This document shows positions 45,501 to 53,519 of a stretch of 64,000 bases of DNA, piece by piece (position 1 is the stretch's first letter; each line of letters begins with the position of its first letter). A program made the translations under genes and the position numbers. Location: positions 3,286,001 through 3,350,000 of the forward strand of contig NZ_CP117879.1 in NCBI RefSeq assembly GCF_028736155.1, written 5' to 3'. A model generated the notes under the pieces. It made no database searches and was not told the origin of the DNA. It saw only the letters and a list, made by a program, of their open reading frames with translations. The DNA is from Flavobacterium sp. KACC 22763. Lineage in GTDB: Bacteria > Bacteroidota > Bacteroidia > Flavobacteriales > Flavobacteriaceae.

Positions 45501-45944
45501 ATTAGAAGTTCCTGAAACATATGGATTACGAATTACCAATACATTATATTCCACTTGTACTCCAGTATCGTTATTTGTATTTAAAGCAAGTACTATTGAT
45601 TGATCCAGATAACTTCCTGCATTTAAAAAACCTATTTTTTGATTGAAATTATAAATATTTCCACCTGAAGAAGTAGCTGAACCACCAGTAGCCATAGTTT
45701 TATCCGAGGTAGTTGTAGTCGTAAAAGACGAAGGTGTAGGCAAAGTCGAACTTGTCGGAGTACTTGCATTCCAGCCTTGAAAACCAGGAATATCAGAATA
45801 TGAAGTAGATGTTACTGGCAATAAGTTAAAATCCTGAAGATAAGGTACATCTTGAGGGGCTGGCATTGTCTGCGCATTTAAGGCAAAGCAATAGAGAAAA
45901 CCTAAAAAAGTCACTAAATGACGAAAAGAGTAATTGTTTTTCAT
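42501..45944 (-). CDS. Large T9SS-secreted endonuclease/exonuclease/phosphatase protein
   Basis: 1147 residues. A signal peptide leads to a beta-sandwich 'choice-of-anchor J'-like region, Ig-like segments (SVGSFTGTITHETTGGTTK), a second similar region, then an EEP catalytic domain from about residue 745 (TYNLEFFGTDV, VYALQEVSDD, LILLGDFNDDV, TSDHGPVIARF). The last 80 residues (YFVKAYPNPATDVLNF ... GVYFYTVTENNKVIFKDKVI) are a type IX sorting domain. It should be exported and surface-attached or released to cut extracellular DNA or phosphodiesters. Confidence 0.93.
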   Translation of the reverse strand: MKNNYSFRHLVTFLGFLYCFALNAQTMPAPQDVPYLQDFNLLPVTSTSYSDIPGFQGWNASTPTSSTLPTPSSFTTTTTSDKTMATGGSATSSGGNIYNFNQKIGFLNAGSYLDQSIVLALNTNNDTGVQVEYNVLVIRNPYVSGTSNSRINELALQYRVGETGNFITLSETFFQNNTTTRTKETDPLQTGHIRVTLPAECDNKPIVQIRWLTRQVSGQGSRPSFAIDDVDVKKDIYAPTNVSGYPKVASILGDSFNFINKIDEVGKTYYVLLPGGSAEPTITQIKAGQDSNGTPALQSGIFDVTSSAQEYIKSFTGLPLSTAYSVFSISEDIAGNIQASVNKVDVTTLSVMPPAISPSVSALNLGGTEPNFDPLTKSYQIGASDLTANVVLTASGNFTISKDNVAFSTSLTFVPTDFDSNATPTVYVKFTPTSVGSFTGTITHETTGGTTKTVNLTALGVNPFVQNFDDANVFANSKWLQYNEAGPINKWAYTNQSRNVNSGTGAVLMNGFSDSGASKDWLISPRLRLDGFSQIPLLSFYSRQFYDGPSLKLMVSTNYDGVSDPNTATWTPINGRFPQDTGSYVKSEYINLSAYKTDHTYLAWVYETTSGGNDNAAEWSFDDFAIIDESKYVDSNPRLDFADVSPNSVSASQTFVFAAAGYGDITIAAPASYELSLDNISFSSSIIIAAADALTGKTVYARFAPTAKEPTISGVLNITGTSLNKQIGLFTGSSILKVDTFDVVTYNLEFFGTDVVGSNGQEFGPTNDALQIENVAKVMNKLNADVYALQEVSDDPSIDMLIQKINVNGKTYDKVICSSWSYSWKLPDPKFPPQKLVVLYNTQTTSVKSTKVLFKEVYDQILAQTLVLPNYPGSDTPEKNDDSFFSSGRLPYVVELETNIGGIKKDVTLIDLHARANSGTSIKEYNQRKYDIDYLKDALDAEYPDANLILLGDFNDDVKAWVGNASTASSYKKFVDDTVNYNALTWDISQAGAYSFLSSQGFLDHILISNELNDDYIDKSIAVYDPRNDIANYTTTTSDHGPVIARFQLKQDVLSTPDFGKNKYFVKAYPNPATDVLNFDVKTTQGRDLKIRLYDFNGRAIGNPISVKNESEVSTAVVAVGNLVSGVYFYTVTENNKVIFKDKVIKK

Positions 45945-46189
45945 ACGTTAAAAAATAGAGTTTTTAGAGTTCAAATTTATAGTCTTTAAAGTTAAGCGAA
46001 TATTACAAAAACATAAACTTAATGTTTTTGTTTTTGTAAATATTTTTCATCAAAACTTAACACATCGCTAAATGTAATAAAATAAAATCAACAAAAAAGG
46101 CATAAAACAAAACATTATTCAAAACAACCAAAGCACACGAAAACCCCGAAAACGCTAGGTTTCCTACAAATGAAACAGGTTTAAAAACA
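45945..46189. other. Upstream region of the T9SS nuclease gene
   Basis: Contains a minus-strand -7 match (CAAATTTA at 45972-45979, reading TAAATTTG) and a hairpin AAAAACAT-aaactta-ATGTTTTT (about 46010-46032). No ORF of coding character is visible in the rest. Confidence 0.45.
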
Positions 46190-46222
46190 AAAAAAGCAGT
46201 AAACTTTCGCTTACTGCTTTTA
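46190..46222 (-). terminator. Terminator of the SDR gene
   Basis: AAAAGCAGTAA and TTACTGCTTTT form an 11-bp stem with T residues on the minus strand, about 30 bases past the stop. Confidence 0.85.
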
Positions 46223-46253
46223 CTAATTCAAAATAGTATTCTCTAAAAAAATA

Positions 46254-47006
46254 TTAAACCGCGGTATAACCACCATCGGCAATAATATAACTTCCTGTTG
46301 TAAATGATGATTTATCAGAATTTAGAAAAACGACCAATTCGGCAACTTCTTCTGCGGTTCCTAAACGGTTCATTGCAGATTTTGCCGCAACGGCCTGCAT
46401 CATTTCTTTATTTAAATTATCTTTTAAAAGTGCTGTTTCAATATAACCTGGTCCAACGGCATTACAGCGAATATTTTTCTGTGCATATTCTACGGCAATA
46501 TTTTTAGTCAAACCAACTACACCGTGTTTACTTGCTGTATATGCAACACTATTTGGCGCGGCTACCTGTCCGTGAATTGAAGCAATATTTACAATGCTTC
46601 CTCCCCCATTTTTCTCCATTTGTTCCAATTGGTATCGGCAAGCATAAAAAACACCGCTTAAGTTTAATGCAATAACTTTATCCCAAGCTTCTGGCTCATA
46701 TTCTCCAGTTGGTTTTGCTGGCCCTCCCATTCCCGCATTATTACAGGCAATGTCCAATCGGCCGTATTTGGAAACTGTAACCTCAACCATATGTTTATTA
46801 TCAGCTGCGCTTGACGAGTCTCCTTTTATGAAAAAAGCTTCTCCACCCTTTTCCTTTATCATTTTTACGGTTTCTTCACCGTGTTCTACATTTATATCAG
46901 CTACTACTACTTTTGCTCCTTCTCGAGCGTATGCTTTTGCCACTGCGCGTCCGATTCCAGATCCTCCGCCAGATACAAAAGCTACTTTATTTTCTAAAAG
47001 TGCCAT
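46254..47006 (-). CDS. Short-chain dehydrogenase/reductase
   Basis: 250 residues of a classical SDR. Cofactor motif is VSGGGSGIGRAVAKAYAREG, with NNAG, the Ser in NIASIHGQV and YTASKHG as the Tyr-Lys pair, ending TTGSYIIADGGYTAV. The Asp after beta-2 (VVADINVEHG) suggests NAD rather than NADP. Substrate unknown; it resembles glucose-1-dehydrogenase-like SDRs. Confidence 0.92.
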   Translation of the reverse strand: MALLENKVAFVSGGGSGIGRAVAKAYAREGAKVVVADINVEHGEETVKMIKEKGGEAFFIKGDSSSAADNKHMVEVTVSKYGRLDIACNNAGMGGPAKPTGEYEPEAWDKVIALNLSGVFYACRYQLEQMEKNGGGSIVNIASIHGQVAAPNSVAYTASKHGVVGLTKNIAVEYAQKNIRCNAVGPGYIETALLKDNLNKEMMQAVAAKSAMNRLGTAEEVAELVVFLNSDKSSFTTGSYIIADGGYTAV

Positions 47007-47083
47007 TTTGTATATATTTTAAATTGATTCCTCTAATTTACGAAGATCTCAACCGATACAGAAGCTTTAAAAAGAGTTTAAAA

Positions 47084-47120
47084 TAACATTAACTCGAACC
47101 GCTAATGTTATGTTATTTGA
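47084..47120. repeat. Inverted repeat upstream of the SDR gene
   Basis: TAACATTA and TAATGTTA, perfect 8-bp arms around 11 bases, between the SDR promoter side and the acidic protein's 3' side. A candidate operator or terminator, with no T run. Confidence 0.4.
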
Positions 47121-47160
47121 CATTTTATTGACTCTATTTTGTTTTAAATTTCGTATTGTC

Positions 47161-47535
47161 TCATTCCTCCTCATCCAATTTCATATTTCCACGATCTTTA
47201 TGATTATCGGGATGTGAATTTGGATATCGATTTGGAGTTATATCAGAATTACGATCTTTGTTCTCAACTGTTTTATTGGCTTCTTCCTCTGTTTCCACTC
47301 CACGATTTGCATTTGGATTATCAGGATTTGTTTTATGAAGCTTTTGGTTAATGTCTTCATTCTCATTTCGCGCTCGCTCCACAATCTTTTTATCTCCGTC
47401 TGCGTCTGTTACCAATTCTTTATTCAGTTTTGCATCTTTTAGTTCTTTATCATGCGAGACATTTTTTCCTTTAGATTCATCAATATTCTTTTGTGTCCCG
47501 TTTATCTTTTTTGCTCCTAAATTATTTGTTTCCAT
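47161..47535 (-). CDS. Hydrophilic low-complexity protein
   Basis: 124 residues made mostly of Asn, Asp, Glu and Lys (DSKGKNVSHDKELKDAKLN-like). It is probably disordered and lacks any signal peptide. Such proteins in Bacteroidota are often stress-associated, but no function can be given. Similar in style to the acidic protein at 16453. Confidence 0.6.
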   Translation of the reverse strand: METNNLGAKKINGTQKNIDESKGKNVSHDKELKDAKLNKELVTDADGDKKIVERARNENEDINQKLHKTNPDNPNANRGVETEEEANKTVENKDRNSDITPNRYPNSHPDNHKDRGNMKLDEEE

Positions 47536-47678
47536 GGCATTATTCTTTTTTACATTAATGTATAATATTACGAATTCTGAGCACGAAAAAATTATGACTT
47601 ACTATTGCTTTTCTTTTATAATTGCCACCTGTTTTTTATTTATTACCTTTATTAAAAGCAACTTAACACCTAATTATT

Positions 47679-47882
47679 ATGAATTTCTTCAAAATTAAAA
47701 CCAGCTGGTCTAATGCCGAATTTATATTGATTAAGCTTTGTATGGCTTCTGTTTATATTTTGGTCGGAAGTTATTTTCATGAATTTTTCGAAAACTATTA
47801 TTCAGTTTTAATTGTCATTTTTGCCGTAACTGTAATTTGGTTTGTCTACCAATGGTTGAAAAAAATGAAATCTGAAAAATAG
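47679..47882 (+). CDS. Small two-helix membrane protein
   Basis: 67 residues: polar start (MNFFKIKTSWSNAEFILIK), two hydrophobic helices (about 18-33 and 42-58) joined by HEFFENY, and a basic end (WLKKMKSEK). No recognised family. It lies 49 bases before the pseudouridine synthase, which has its own promoter-like element. Confidence 0.6.
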   Translation: MNFFKIKTSWSNAEFILIKLCMASVYILVGSYFHEFFENYYSVLIVIFAVTVIWFVYQWLKKMKSEK

Positions 47883-47910
47883 TTATCAGTTTTAGTTTTA
47901 AGAAAGAAGC

Positions 47911-47918
47911 TATCTTTG
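47911..47918 (+). promoter_or_regulatory. -7 element of the pseudouridine synthase gene
   Basis: TATCTTTG, a perfect match to TAnnTTTG, 13 bases before the ATG. No clear -33 element. Confidence 0.5.
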
Positions 47919-47931
47919 CAAAAAATTAAAA

Positions 47932-48504
47932 ATGCACCGACACTTCATTCTTTTTAAACCTTACGGTTATTTGAGCCAATTTATTTACGAATTAAAAAGA
48001 AAGAAAAAGCTTTTGGGCGAATTGTACGATTTCCCAGAAGGTACAATGGCAATTGGAAGATTGGATGAAGATTCTGAAGGATTGCTTCTTTTGACAACTG
48101 ATGGAAACATGAGCGAACTCGTAAGAAGTAAAAAGGTTGAAAAAGAATATTATGTTCAGGTTGACGGATTAATTACGCCAGAAGCAATTGAACAATTACA
48201 AAATGGGGTAGAAATTGGACTTGACGGTGGGAAATACAAAACGAAACGCTGCAAAGCATCTATCGTGACCGAAATTCCAGATTTTGGAGCGAGGGCAAAA
48301 AAAATAAGAGACGAGCGTCATGGCCCAACCTCTTGGGCATCCATCACAGTAAGAGAAGGAAAATTTCGTCAAGTCAGAAAAATGACCGCTGCAGTTGGTT
48401 TTCCAACCTTGCGTCTCGTTCGCGTTCGAATAGGAAATGTATATTTGCAAAACTTAAAAGCGGGTCAAGTTTTGGAAGTTTCCGATTTTCAATTAGATAA
48501 TTAG
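47932..48504 (+). CDS. RsuA/RluB/E/F-family rRNA pseudouridine synthase
   Basis: 190 residues. It starts HFILFKPYGYLSQF and carries AIGRLDEDSEGLLLLTTDG with the catalytic Asp, then GKFRQVRKMTAAVGFPTLRLVRVRIG. It lacks an S4 domain, as RluE does. It converts a specific uridine of rRNA to pseudouridine; RluE acts on 23S U2457 in E. coli. Confidence 0.92.
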   Translation: MHRHFILFKPYGYLSQFIYELKRKKKLLGELYDFPEGTMAIGRLDEDSEGLLLLTTDGNMSELVRSKKVEKEYYVQVDGLITPEAIEQLQNGVEIGLDGGKYKTKRCKASIVTEIPDFGARAKKIRDERHGPTSWASITVREGKFRQVRKMTAAVGFPTLRLVRVRIGNVYLQNLKAGQVLEVSDFQLDN

Positions 48505-48526
48505 TCAATGTGCCAATTAGATAATT

Positions 48527-48569
48527 TCCAGAAACTCATAACTTATAACTCATAATTCATAACTAAAAA
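48527..48569. repeat. ACTCATAACT/AATTCATAACT repeat word
   Basis: Direct repeats of CATAACTTATAACTCATAATTCATAA type in the short gap before trmL. The same words appear as an inverted pair at 53957-54056. Confidence 0.6.
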
Positions 48570-48572
48570 AAG

Positions 48573-49031
48573 ATGTTAAACGTTGTTCTTGTAGAACCAG
48601 AAATACCAAATAATACTGGAAATATCGGCAGATTGTGTGTAGGCACAGAAAGCCGTCTTCATTTAATTCATCCTTTCGGATTTGTGATTAATGACAAAAA
48701 TCTAAAACGTTCTGGATTGGATTATTGGGTTCATCTTGATGTTACAGAATATCAAAATGTAGAAGAATGGATTGCACAGATTCCAGATCAATCTCGCGTC
48801 TTTTTAATGAGTTCACATTCTGATAAATCGTATTTAGAAAACGAATTTCAAGATGGCGACTGGCTGGTTTTCGGAAAAGAGAGCGTTGGTTTGAGCAAAG
48901 AATTTATGGCAAGATTCGAAAATCATTTAACGATTCCGATGTCACCGCTTATTCGCAGTTTTAATATTGCTAATTCGGTTGCTTTTGTGGTTGGAGAGGC
49001 CAAGAGACAGATTGGATTGAAAAAAATTTAA
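48573..49031 (+). CDS. trmL: tRNA (cytidine/uridine-34 2'-O)-methyltransferase
   Basis: 152 residues of a minimal SPOUT enzyme. VLVEPEIPNNTGNIGRLCVGT, LVFGKESVGLSKEF and IPMSPLIRSFNIANSVAFVVGE are the three family motifs forming the trefoil knot. It methylates the wobble ribose of tRNA-Leu isoacceptors. A short ACTCATAACT-type repeat lies upstream. Confidence 0.95.
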   Translation: MLNVVLVEPEIPNNTGNIGRLCVGTESRLHLIHPFGFVINDKNLKRSGLDYWVHLDVTEYQNVEEWIAQIPDQSRVFLMSSHSDKSYLENEFQDGDWLVFGKESVGLSKEFMARFENHLTIPMSPLIRSFNIANSVAFVVGEAKRQIGLKKI

Positions 49032-49083
49032 TTGTTTATTTGCTTCATCAAAATATGCAAATTAAAATCCTTCTTTAATCTTT

Positions 49084-49902
49084 ATGAAAGAAAACGTAAC
49101 GGTAGATCAAGCATTAAGCAAAGGCAGATGGCAATTGAAATATTTGCCTATGATTGTAACTTTTGGCTTTATGTGTGGCGGAATTTACTTTTCGTACATA
49201 AAATTGTTAGAAGGATGGATTATTCCCGTTGGTTTTCTTTTAGGATTTGTATCTGGTTGGCTAGTATGGAGTTATTTTGTTAATAATTGGAAAATATGGG
49301 CATATGAAAATGTTAGAAATATCCATGAATTACAAAGAAAAGCCATCGAAGAAAAATTAATTTGGGAGAAAGGCAGCTGGTTTGAAAAGACAGAATTTAA
49401 AAACTATCAGCAAAAACAAAAATTAAAACAATTAGACAAAAAATTTCTAGAAAAAGATATTTTCAAAGATGATATTTCGATTCCAAAAGAAACAGTTATT
49501 TATTTTTCGAAAACTATTATTCTCTTCTTTCTGGCAATGTACGTGGGAAGTATTTTTTTAGGTGTTTATATGTTAATTGAAAAAGAATATTGGGGAATAC
49601 TTTTTTTAGGACTTGGTTTTTATGGAACTTACAATCAAATTAAAAAATTACTAGATAACAGTCCTCAAATTATAATAAATGATGAAGGAATTAAATTAAA
49701 AAACCTAAAACTTCTCAACTGGAAAAACATACAAAACGATAGAGTTTTTAGCGAAAGACGAGGGAAAAATTCCACGACTTACTTAGCATTTAATAATGAA
49801 AAGATTGATATTGGAGAATTAGATATAAAAAATCAAGAATTAGAAAAACTACTTCAAGTCTATCGTGTACGTTTTGAAAACAATAATTCTAACTCACAAT
49901 AA
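49084..49902 (+). CDS. Membrane protein of unknown function
   Basis: 272 residues with two helix pairs: about 22-38 and 43-60, then about 143-162 and 170-190. Between them is a charged segment; the C-terminal 70 residues are cytoplasmic-like (INDEGIKLKNLKLLNWKNI), resembling membrane proteins with a PH-like tail in Bacteroidota. No family assigned. Its 3' end overlaps btuD, in convergent orientation, by 14 bases. Confidence 0.7.
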   Translation: MKENVTVDQALSKGRWQLKYLPMIVTFGFMCGGIYFSYIKLLEGWIIPVGFLLGFVSGWLVWSYFVNNWKIWAYENVRNIHELQRKAIEEKLIWEKGSWFEKTEFKNYQQKQKLKQLDKKFLEKDIFKDDISIPKETVIYFSKTIILFFLAMYVGSIFLGVYMLIEKEYWGILFLGLGFYGTYNQIKKLLDNSPQIIINDEGIKLKNLKLLNWKNIQNDRVFSERRGKNSTTYLAFNNEKIDIGELDIKNQELEKLLQVYRVRFENNNSNSQ

Positions 49903-50668
49903 ACTTCCCTTTTTCAGCATCAAAAACAATATGTTCATCTTTGAATAAATTGCTGAAACTTCCATTAGAAATTAAATTACAAGGCTGATCTTGCACTATA
50001 TTTTCTGGTGTCATCATAATCATTTCATCACTTAACTGAATAGCCAAATCAATATCATGTGTAGAAAACAAGATACATTTTTGAGTTTCTTGTGTTAGCT
50101 TCTTTAATAACTTAAACAAGGAAACTTTATGCAGTAAATCAAGATGCGTTGTTGGTTCGTCTAAAATAATCAAAGGTGTATCTTGCGCCAAAGCTCTTGC
50201 AATTAAAACTTTCTGCAATTGTCCATCGCTAATTTGAAAATGTTTTTTTGAAGCTAAATGTTCGATTTGCGTCAAATTCATTGCTTCCTGCACTTTTAGA
50301 ACATCTTCGTCAGACAATTTATCAACCCAATTGGTATAAGGTTGGCGACCCAGAGCTACCAATTCAAAAACAGAAAGATTACTTGGTGGCAGTTTTTCGG
50401 TTAAAACCAAACTGAGATTTTGTGCCAATTCTAGAGGCTGATAGTCTGAAATATTTCTTTCGTTCAAATAAACATTTCCCGATAAAGGTTTCTGAATTCC
50501 TGTAAGCGTTCGGAGTAAAGTTGACTTTCCAATTCCGTTTGCTCCTATCAAAGTAATTAATTTACCCGCTTCAAAATTAAGATTAAGATTCTCAGCAATA
50601 GTCGTAACACCTTTCTTGGATTTGTATCCAATGTTTAAATTTGATGTCTTTAAAATACTTCTAATCAT
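49889..50668 (-). CDS. btuD: ABC transporter ATPase, vitamin B12/siderophore type
   Basis: 259 residues. Walker A is LIGANGIGKSTLLRTLTG, the signature is FQISDGQLQKVLIARALAQ (degenerate at LSGGQ) and Walker B is PLIILDEPTTHLD with the H loop STHDIDLA. The family powers BtuCD-F-type importers. The permease and binding protein lie upstream on the same strand, split from it by a repeat-bounded element with the GxxExxY gene. B12 as substrate is inferred from the cob genes around. Confidence 0.87.
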   Translation of the reverse strand: MIRSILKTSNLNIGYKSKKGVTTIAENLNLNFEAGKLITLIGANGIGKSTLLRTLTGIQKPLSGNVYLNERNISDYQPLELAQNLSLVLTEKLPPSNLSVFELVALGRQPYTNWVDKLSDEDVLKVQEAMNLTQIEHLASKKHFQISDGQLQKVLIARALAQDTPLIILDEPTTHLDLLHKVSLFKLLKKLTQETQKCILFSTHDIDLAIQLSDEMIMMTPENIVQDQPCNLISNGSFSNLFKDEHIVFDAEKGKFIVS

Positions 50669-50679
50669 TGTGGTTGTTA

Positions 50680-51295
50680 TTTAAACACATAGAAACATAG
50701 ATTTTCTATTTTTTTTTATTTAAAAGATTATTTGAAAATTTACTCGTAAATTAACACATAGACTTTGAGCTTAAAACTTTGGCAACAATTTAAAATATTC
50801 ATTTACAAATGTCTTTTGACCTTCTTTAAAAATATTAAAACAATTAAAATTAATCAAAATGCCTTTAGGCGCTCTTAAAAGTTTCATATAAGTCATTAAT
50901 TGCGCTTCATATATAGGATTTAATTCTGATGTTGCTTTTAATTCTACAACTAAACAATTCTCTACTAATAAATCACATTTGAAATCTGCGTTTATTTCTT
51001 TGCCTTTGTAAATTAGAGGAACTTTCATTTCGGAAACAAAAATTATATTTCGACATCTAAGTTCTTCTTTCAAACATTGATGATAAACATTTTCAAGTAA
51101 CCCTTTTCCGATTTCCTTATGCACCTCAATACATGCTCCGATAACATTATAAGTTAATTCATCTAAATATTTTTGGGTAATCATAGTCTTTTTATAAGTA
51201 GAACATCGTCTTATTTATTCTTGCAAAACTATGATTGTTGCAAAAAGTGAAACGCCTTTAATCGGCTTTTAAAACTATGTATCTATGTGTTTAAA
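50680..51295. mobile_element. 616-bp element with 21-bp terminal inverted repeats and a GxxExxY gene
   Basis: TTTAAACACATAGAAACATAG at 50680-50700 and the reverse complement of TTTAAACACATAGATACATAG at 51275-51295 match in 20 of 21 bases. An AGTGAAACGCCTTT word near 51247 is the inverse of the AAAGGCGTTTCACTT inside the MITE-like copies A, B and C. It sits between btuD and btuC and holds one gene, the GxxExxY protein. Confidence 0.75.
50771..51184 (-). CDS. GxxExxY-family PD-(D/E)xK nuclease-like protein
   Basis: 137 residues. The name-giving motif is GLLENVYHQCL, preceded by IGACIEVHKEIGKG. A PD-(D/E)xK-like core appears as ADFKCDLL ... LVVELKA. Members are widespread in Bacteroidota in variable copy number; their function is not established. 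It is the only gene of a repeat-bounded element that interrupts the B12 transporter operon. Confidence 0.88.
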   Translation of the reverse strand: MITQKYLDELTYNVIGACIEVHKEIGKGLLENVYHQCLKEELRCRNIIFVSEMKVPLIYKGKEINADFKCDLLVENCLVVELKATSELNPIYEAQLMTYMKLLRAPKGILINFNCFNIFKEGQKTFVNEYFKLLPKF

Positions 51296-51328
51296 AAACT
51301 AAGATATTGCTTTTTTGTAATACTTTAC

Positions 51329-52354
51329 TTAAAAATTTCTTTTTCTCATTACCAGCCAAATAACAACCGGCGCACCGATAATAGAGGTAATTGCATTTAT
51401 TGGAAGTGTGACATCATAACCAGGCATTTGTGAAACAATATCACAAAACAGCATTATTATCGAACCAAAAAATAAAGTACTCCAAAACAAAATAGTATGA
51501 TTGCTTGTATGAAAAGTCAGCTTTGCAATATGAGGTACCGCCAAACCGATAAATGCAATTGGCCCTACAAATGCAGTGATAGCCCCAGATAATAAGCTGG
51601 TTGCCAATATAATTATTAATCTAGCCTGTTTAAAATTCAATCCCATGCTTTTGGCATAATTTTCTCCAAGCAGCAAAGCGTTTAATGGTTTGATACTTTT
51701 GGCACTCAAAAGTAACCCTATTCCAACACAGAAAGTTAAAATTCCAATGTTTGACCATGAAAGATTTCCGAGGTTTCCCATTGTCCAAAAAGTAAATTTC
51801 TGAAGCTGTTCTGCCGTGCTAAAGTAAGTCAGAATACTTACGATTGCCGTGCTAAAACTTCCAAACATCAGTCCCACAATTAAGATTGCCATTGTATTCC
51901 GTAATCTTTGCGAAACAATTAAAACTAAGAAAAGAACCAATGTGCTTCCTAAAGTAGATGCCAAAACAATGGCGTAAGAAGACAATGCAATTACACTTAA
52001 AAATGAAGGCAAAAATCCTGCTCCCAAAATTACAAAAGCAACACCTAAGCTAGCTCCAGAACTTAGCCCTAAAACATAAGGTTCTGCTAGCGGGTTTCGA
52101 AACAAAGTCTGCATCAAAAGTCCGCTCATTGAAAGTCCTGTTCCTGCTAAAACCGCGGTGATGGTTTTAGGAAGACGGTAATTAATAATAATATATTCCC
52201 AAGTCGATTTTGTTGCCTGACCTCCTGTTAAACTGGCTACAACATCTTTTAGCGGAATTGTAACCGACCCTAAACTAATGCTCGCAAAAAACATTAGCAA
52301 AAATCCTAAAGCCAAAACGACAAATAAAATGGTATTTCGTTTTTTATTTGCCAA
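51329..52354 (-). CDS. btuC: ABC transporter permease, BtuC/FecCD family
   Basis: 341 residues with about ten membrane helices. RLPKTITAVLAGTGLSMSGLLMQTLFRNPLAEPYVLGLSSGA-type segments and GPIAFIGLAVPHIAK are the family signature. It forms the inner-membrane channel of a cobalamin or siderophore importer. The binding protein gene ends one base upstream; the ATPase is separated by the GxxExxY element. Confidence 0.92.
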   Translation of the reverse strand: MANKKRNTILFVVLALGFLLMFFASISLGSVTIPLKDVVASLTGGQATKSTWEYIIINYRLPKTITAVLAGTGLSMSGLLMQTLFRNPLAEPYVLGLSSGASLGVAFVILGAGFLPSFLSVIALSSYAIVLASTLGSTLVLFLVLIVSQRLRNTMAILIVGLMFGSFSTAIVSILTYFSTAEQLQKFTFWTMGNLGNLSWSNIGILTFCVGIGLLLSAKSIKPLNALLLGENYAKSMGLNFKQARLIIILATSLLSGAITAFVGPIAFIGLAVPHIAKLTFHTSNHTILFWSTLFFGSIIMLFCDIVSQMPGYDVTLPINAITSIIGAPVVIWLVMRKRNF

Positions 52355-52355
52355 T

Positions 52356-53498
52356 TTAATTCAGTTTTGATGCAAAAGTAAATTCGTAGCCTGCCAGTAA
52401 ATCTGGATGAAAAATCTTGATATAATCTTTTAAAACTAAATCGGGACGGCTTGGTGCAAGTTCATAATAAACTGTTCCGCCTGTTGCTCCCATTTTCCCT
52501 TCAAAATTATATACCGTTTTATTTTTAAAAGCGTCAAATTCTGCATAATGCGGATTTGCTTTTTGCAATTCATCCAAACTTTTAAAAGATCCAGAAGCAA
52601 TCCATATATTAGCTATTTTTGCCTTATCTAATACTTGTTCAAAAGACAATCCTTCACTTCCCGTTCCTTGCAAGTCGGCCCATAAATAATTAGATTTTGC
52701 ATCTTTCATAAACTGCGCCACCCAACTATTTCCTTTGGCAACATACCAAACATCTTCGTACATAGAACCATATAAAACTTTTGAAGTTGCAGGTTTATCG
52801 GTTACTAGTTTTTTTGCTTGATTGTAACTTTCAACGATTTTATCAAAGAGCTCTTTTGCTTTTTCTTCTTTCCCGAATAAAGCACCATAAAGTTTAATCC
52901 ATTCTGCTTTTCCTAGCGGAGACTGTTCCATCCAATCGCCTTGAATAAGAACTTTTAAACCGCTTTTTTTCAAATTATCCAACATCGGATTATTATTATC
53001 GACACCAAACGTAACGATCAAATCTGGTGACAATTCTATTAATTGTTCAATGTTCAATTTTTCATTTTGTCCAACGTTTTTCACAGAACCTTTATCAATT
53101 AATGCTCTAGTTTTTTCTGAAGAAATATAATCGGTATGAGGAAATCCGACCAATTTATTCTCAACTTCCAACATTTCTAAAAAAGGAATATTTGTAGTTG
53201 AAGTTACAACAACACTTTCTAGTGGAACTTTTATTGAGGGATATTTTTTTAAACTGTCTGGAATTTGTGAGTCTTTTTCCTCTAAAATGTAAGTGAATTT
53301 CTCCTTAGCATTTGGCCACGGATTCACCACATTTACAATTGAATAGCCTTCGTTTTTCACAATTGAAAGTCCCGATGCAAATTCGATGCATTCTTTGGCA
53401 GTGGCAGATTTTACAGGAGTTTGTATCTCATTTTTTTTACAGCCAACTACTATAAAAAGTAAAAAAACGACTGATAATTTATGGAAAAAATATTTCAT
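52356..53498 (-). CDS. btuF: ABC transporter substrate-binding lipoprotein, BtuF/FepB type
   Basis: 380 residues with a lipobox (FLLFIVVGC) and a two-lobed binding fold: VVVTSTTNIPFLEMLEV, LSPDLIVTFGVDN and IWIASGSFKSLDELQ. Homologues deliver cobalamin or siderophores to the permease. Neighbouring cobU, bluB-cobT and cobS genes support cobalamin. It is divergent from the CWC gene, and the long inverted repeat lies between them. Confidence 0.88.
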   Translation of the reverse strand: MKYFFHKLSVVFLLFIVVGCKKNEIQTPVKSATAKECIEFASGLSIVKNEGYSIVNVVNPWPNAKEKFTYILEEKDSQIPDSLKKYPSIKVPLESVVVTSTTNIPFLEMLEVENKLVGFPHTDYISSEKTRALIDKGSVKNVGQNEKLNIEQLIELSPDLIVTFGVDNNNPMLDNLKKSGLKVLIQGDWMEQSPLGKAEWIKLYGALFGKEEKAKELFDKIVESYNQAKKLVTDKPATSKVLYGSMYEDVWYVAKGNSWVAQFMKDAKSNYLWADLQGTGSEGLSFEQVLDKAKIANIWIASGSFKSLDELQKANPHYAEFDAFKNKTVYNFEGKMGATGGTVYYELAPSRPDLVLKDYIKIFHPDLLAGYEFTFASKLN

Positions 53499-53519
53499 AT
53501 TTTATGTTTTGAATAGCAA

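Noticed and set aside
47351-47698. 115-residue plus-strand ORF
   Set aside because: It is mostly antisense to the hydrophilic gene at 47161, with low-complexity Ser/Phe content typical of a shadow frame.
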